Part shown: positions 63,374 through 64,000 of the stretch, in pieces
Numbering within the stretch: the stretch's first letter is position 1
How the letters are laid out: every line of letters starts with the position of its first letter
The notes under the pieces: model-generated
Seen by the model: the letters and a program-made list of their open reading frames with translations, nothing else
Database searches by the model: none
Told to the model about the DNA's origin: nothing
Program-made: the position numbers and the translations under genes
NCBI RefSeq assembly: GCF_026342405.1
Contig: NZ_JAPEMU010000001.1
Span: forward strand, 7,750,001 to 7,814,000
DNA length: 64,000 bases
Direction of reading: 5' to 3'
Source: Kitasatospora sp. NBC_00240
Lineage (GTDB): Bacteria > Actinomycetota > Actinomycetes > Streptomycetales > Streptomycetaceae

Positions 63374-64000
63374 ATGCCGCAGGGCAAGCGTTGGACCTTC
63401 CTGACCGGCAGGCCCGACCGCCGGTCCGGCCGTGGTGCGCCGATCGCCGTCCCGGAGGTGCTGTCGGCCGATGCGCTGGCCGAGGTCCACGCCGGGCGGA
63501 ACCCCGGCGGGTGCGGGGCGCCGCTGGCGAGGCCGGGGACGGCGGGGGCGCCTGCGGCGGCATCGGACCCGCCGGGACGGCCCGGGGCGCGGCTCGTGGT
63601 GGCCGACGCGGCCGAGGCGGTCCGGCTGGCGGCCGGGGGCGGGCGCGTCCCGGCGGTGCGGGTGCAGCTTCCGGCCGACCTGCCGCCGGTCTCCGCCGAC
63701 GGCGCGCAGCTGCGGCTGGCGGTGGCCGCACTGCTGGAGCACGCCCTGCGGCGCCGTCCGCCGGGGACGAAGGTGCTGGTCAGGGCGGATGCGGTGGCCG
63801 GTGTCGCGAGCGGGGGAGCGGGGCGGGTGGAGATCCGCGTGGTCGACCGGGGCGCGAGCCGGCCGGGCGAGGCGAAGTACTGGACGGCCGTCGAGGGCGC
63901 GGAGGGCGCCGCGCGGGCGGCGGGCGGGCGGTTGCGGGTGGAGGAGACCCCGGCCGGCGGACTGACCTTCGTCCTGGTGCTGCGGGCGGTGGACGGCGAG
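63374..64000 (+). CDS. Degenerate histidine-kinase-like ATPase (3' end outside window)
   Basis: 209 codons are visible and no stop is reached. The ~110 N-terminal residues are low-complexity. From AVRVQLPADLPPVSADGAQL the sequence resembles the end of a KdpD-like sensor kinase ATPase: LLEHALRRRPPGTKVLV at the N-box place, VEIRVVDRGASRPGEAKYWT at the G1 place, and EETPAGGLTFVLVL at the C-terminal strand. The N-box asparagine and glycine-rich ATP lid are lost, so ATP binding or kinase activity is doubtful. ATG with GAGGAG upstream. Confidence 0.6.
   Translation, partial: MPQGKRWTFLTGRPDRRSGRGAPIAVPEVLSADALAEVHAGRNPGGCGAPLARPGTAGAPAAASDPPGRPGARLVVADAAEAVRLAAGGGRVPAVRVQLPADLPPVSADGAQLRLAVAALLEHALRRRPPGTKVLVRADAVAGVASGGAGRVEIRVVDRGASRPGEAKYWTAVEGAEGAARAAGGRLRVEETPAGGLTFVLVLRAVDGE

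Overview
The window is high-GC actinobacterial DNA and almost certainly chromosomal DNA from the family Streptomycetaceae (Streptomyces or Kitasatospora). The evidence is third-position GC bias in every gene, frequent GTG and TTG starts, a DUF5999 gene, a glycine riboswitch on gcvP, a cyclic-di-AMP riboswitch on a LysM/M23 peptidase, and the order FHA protein (GarA-like) - MerR (FtsR-like) - bifunctional nuclease - MerR - gcvP. That order matches the garA - ftsR - Rv1829 - Rv1830 - gcvB neighbourhood of mycobacteria. I see no tRNA, rRNA, CRISPR array, insertion sequence, prophage or integrase.

Layout. 1-3.0 kb: the conserved FHA/MerR/nuclease/MerR block. 3.2-13.6 kb: a DUF218 protein, DNA polymerase IV, an MFS exporter with its own palindromic operator, a PRC-barrel/DUF2382 protein, gcvP behind a tandem glycine riboswitch, DUF5999 and an unknown gene. 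14-21 kb: glutamate-cysteine ligase family enzyme, CPBP protease, a frameshifted HAD gene, two MFS carriers and a dienelactone hydrolase. 21.2-24 kb: two flavin split-barrel genes beside a MocR-type regulator. 24-32 kb: secreted SGNH hydrolase, NDH-2, a HipA-like kinase/DUF3037 pair, MarR, purB and an MFS exporter. 32.4-36 kb: c-di-AMP riboswitch with LysM/M23 peptidase, and an MFS exporter with a C-terminal extension resembling a winged helix. 36-42.3 kb: a divergent catabolic cluster (ridA, iclR, kdgK | PLP deaminase/dehydratase, D-aminoacylase, KDPG aldolase). 42.5-48.5 kb: MFS, SRPBCC, carotenoid oxygenase, an amylase-family gene broken by an in-frame TAA, and a membrane protein. 48.5-64 kb: a GntR-TetR fused regulator divergent from a FAD monooxygenase, an NmrA/HxlR pair, a CoA transferase, a Gfo/Idh/MocA oxidoreductase with a CebR-type box, a TmrB-like ATPase, an F420-type oxidoreductase, MarR, a 2Fe-2S protein, a 13-bp minisatellite, a histidine phosphatase, PolX, and a partial degenerate histidine-kinase ATPase running off the end.

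Most interesting points. (1) The 36-42 kb cluster reads as a complete route from an N-acyl-D-amino sugar acid to pyruvate and glyceraldehyde-3-phosphate, with an IclR regulator and matching inverted repeats in the divergent promoter. (2) The GntR-TetR fusion faces a promoter carrying two different operator classes, one for each DNA-binding domain, and the GntR-like 12-mer recurs at the MocR/flavoprotein locus 27 kb away. (3) Two genes are broken, one by an in-frame TAA and one by two frameshifts. (4) Three unrelated intergenic tandem arrays all have a 13-bp period.
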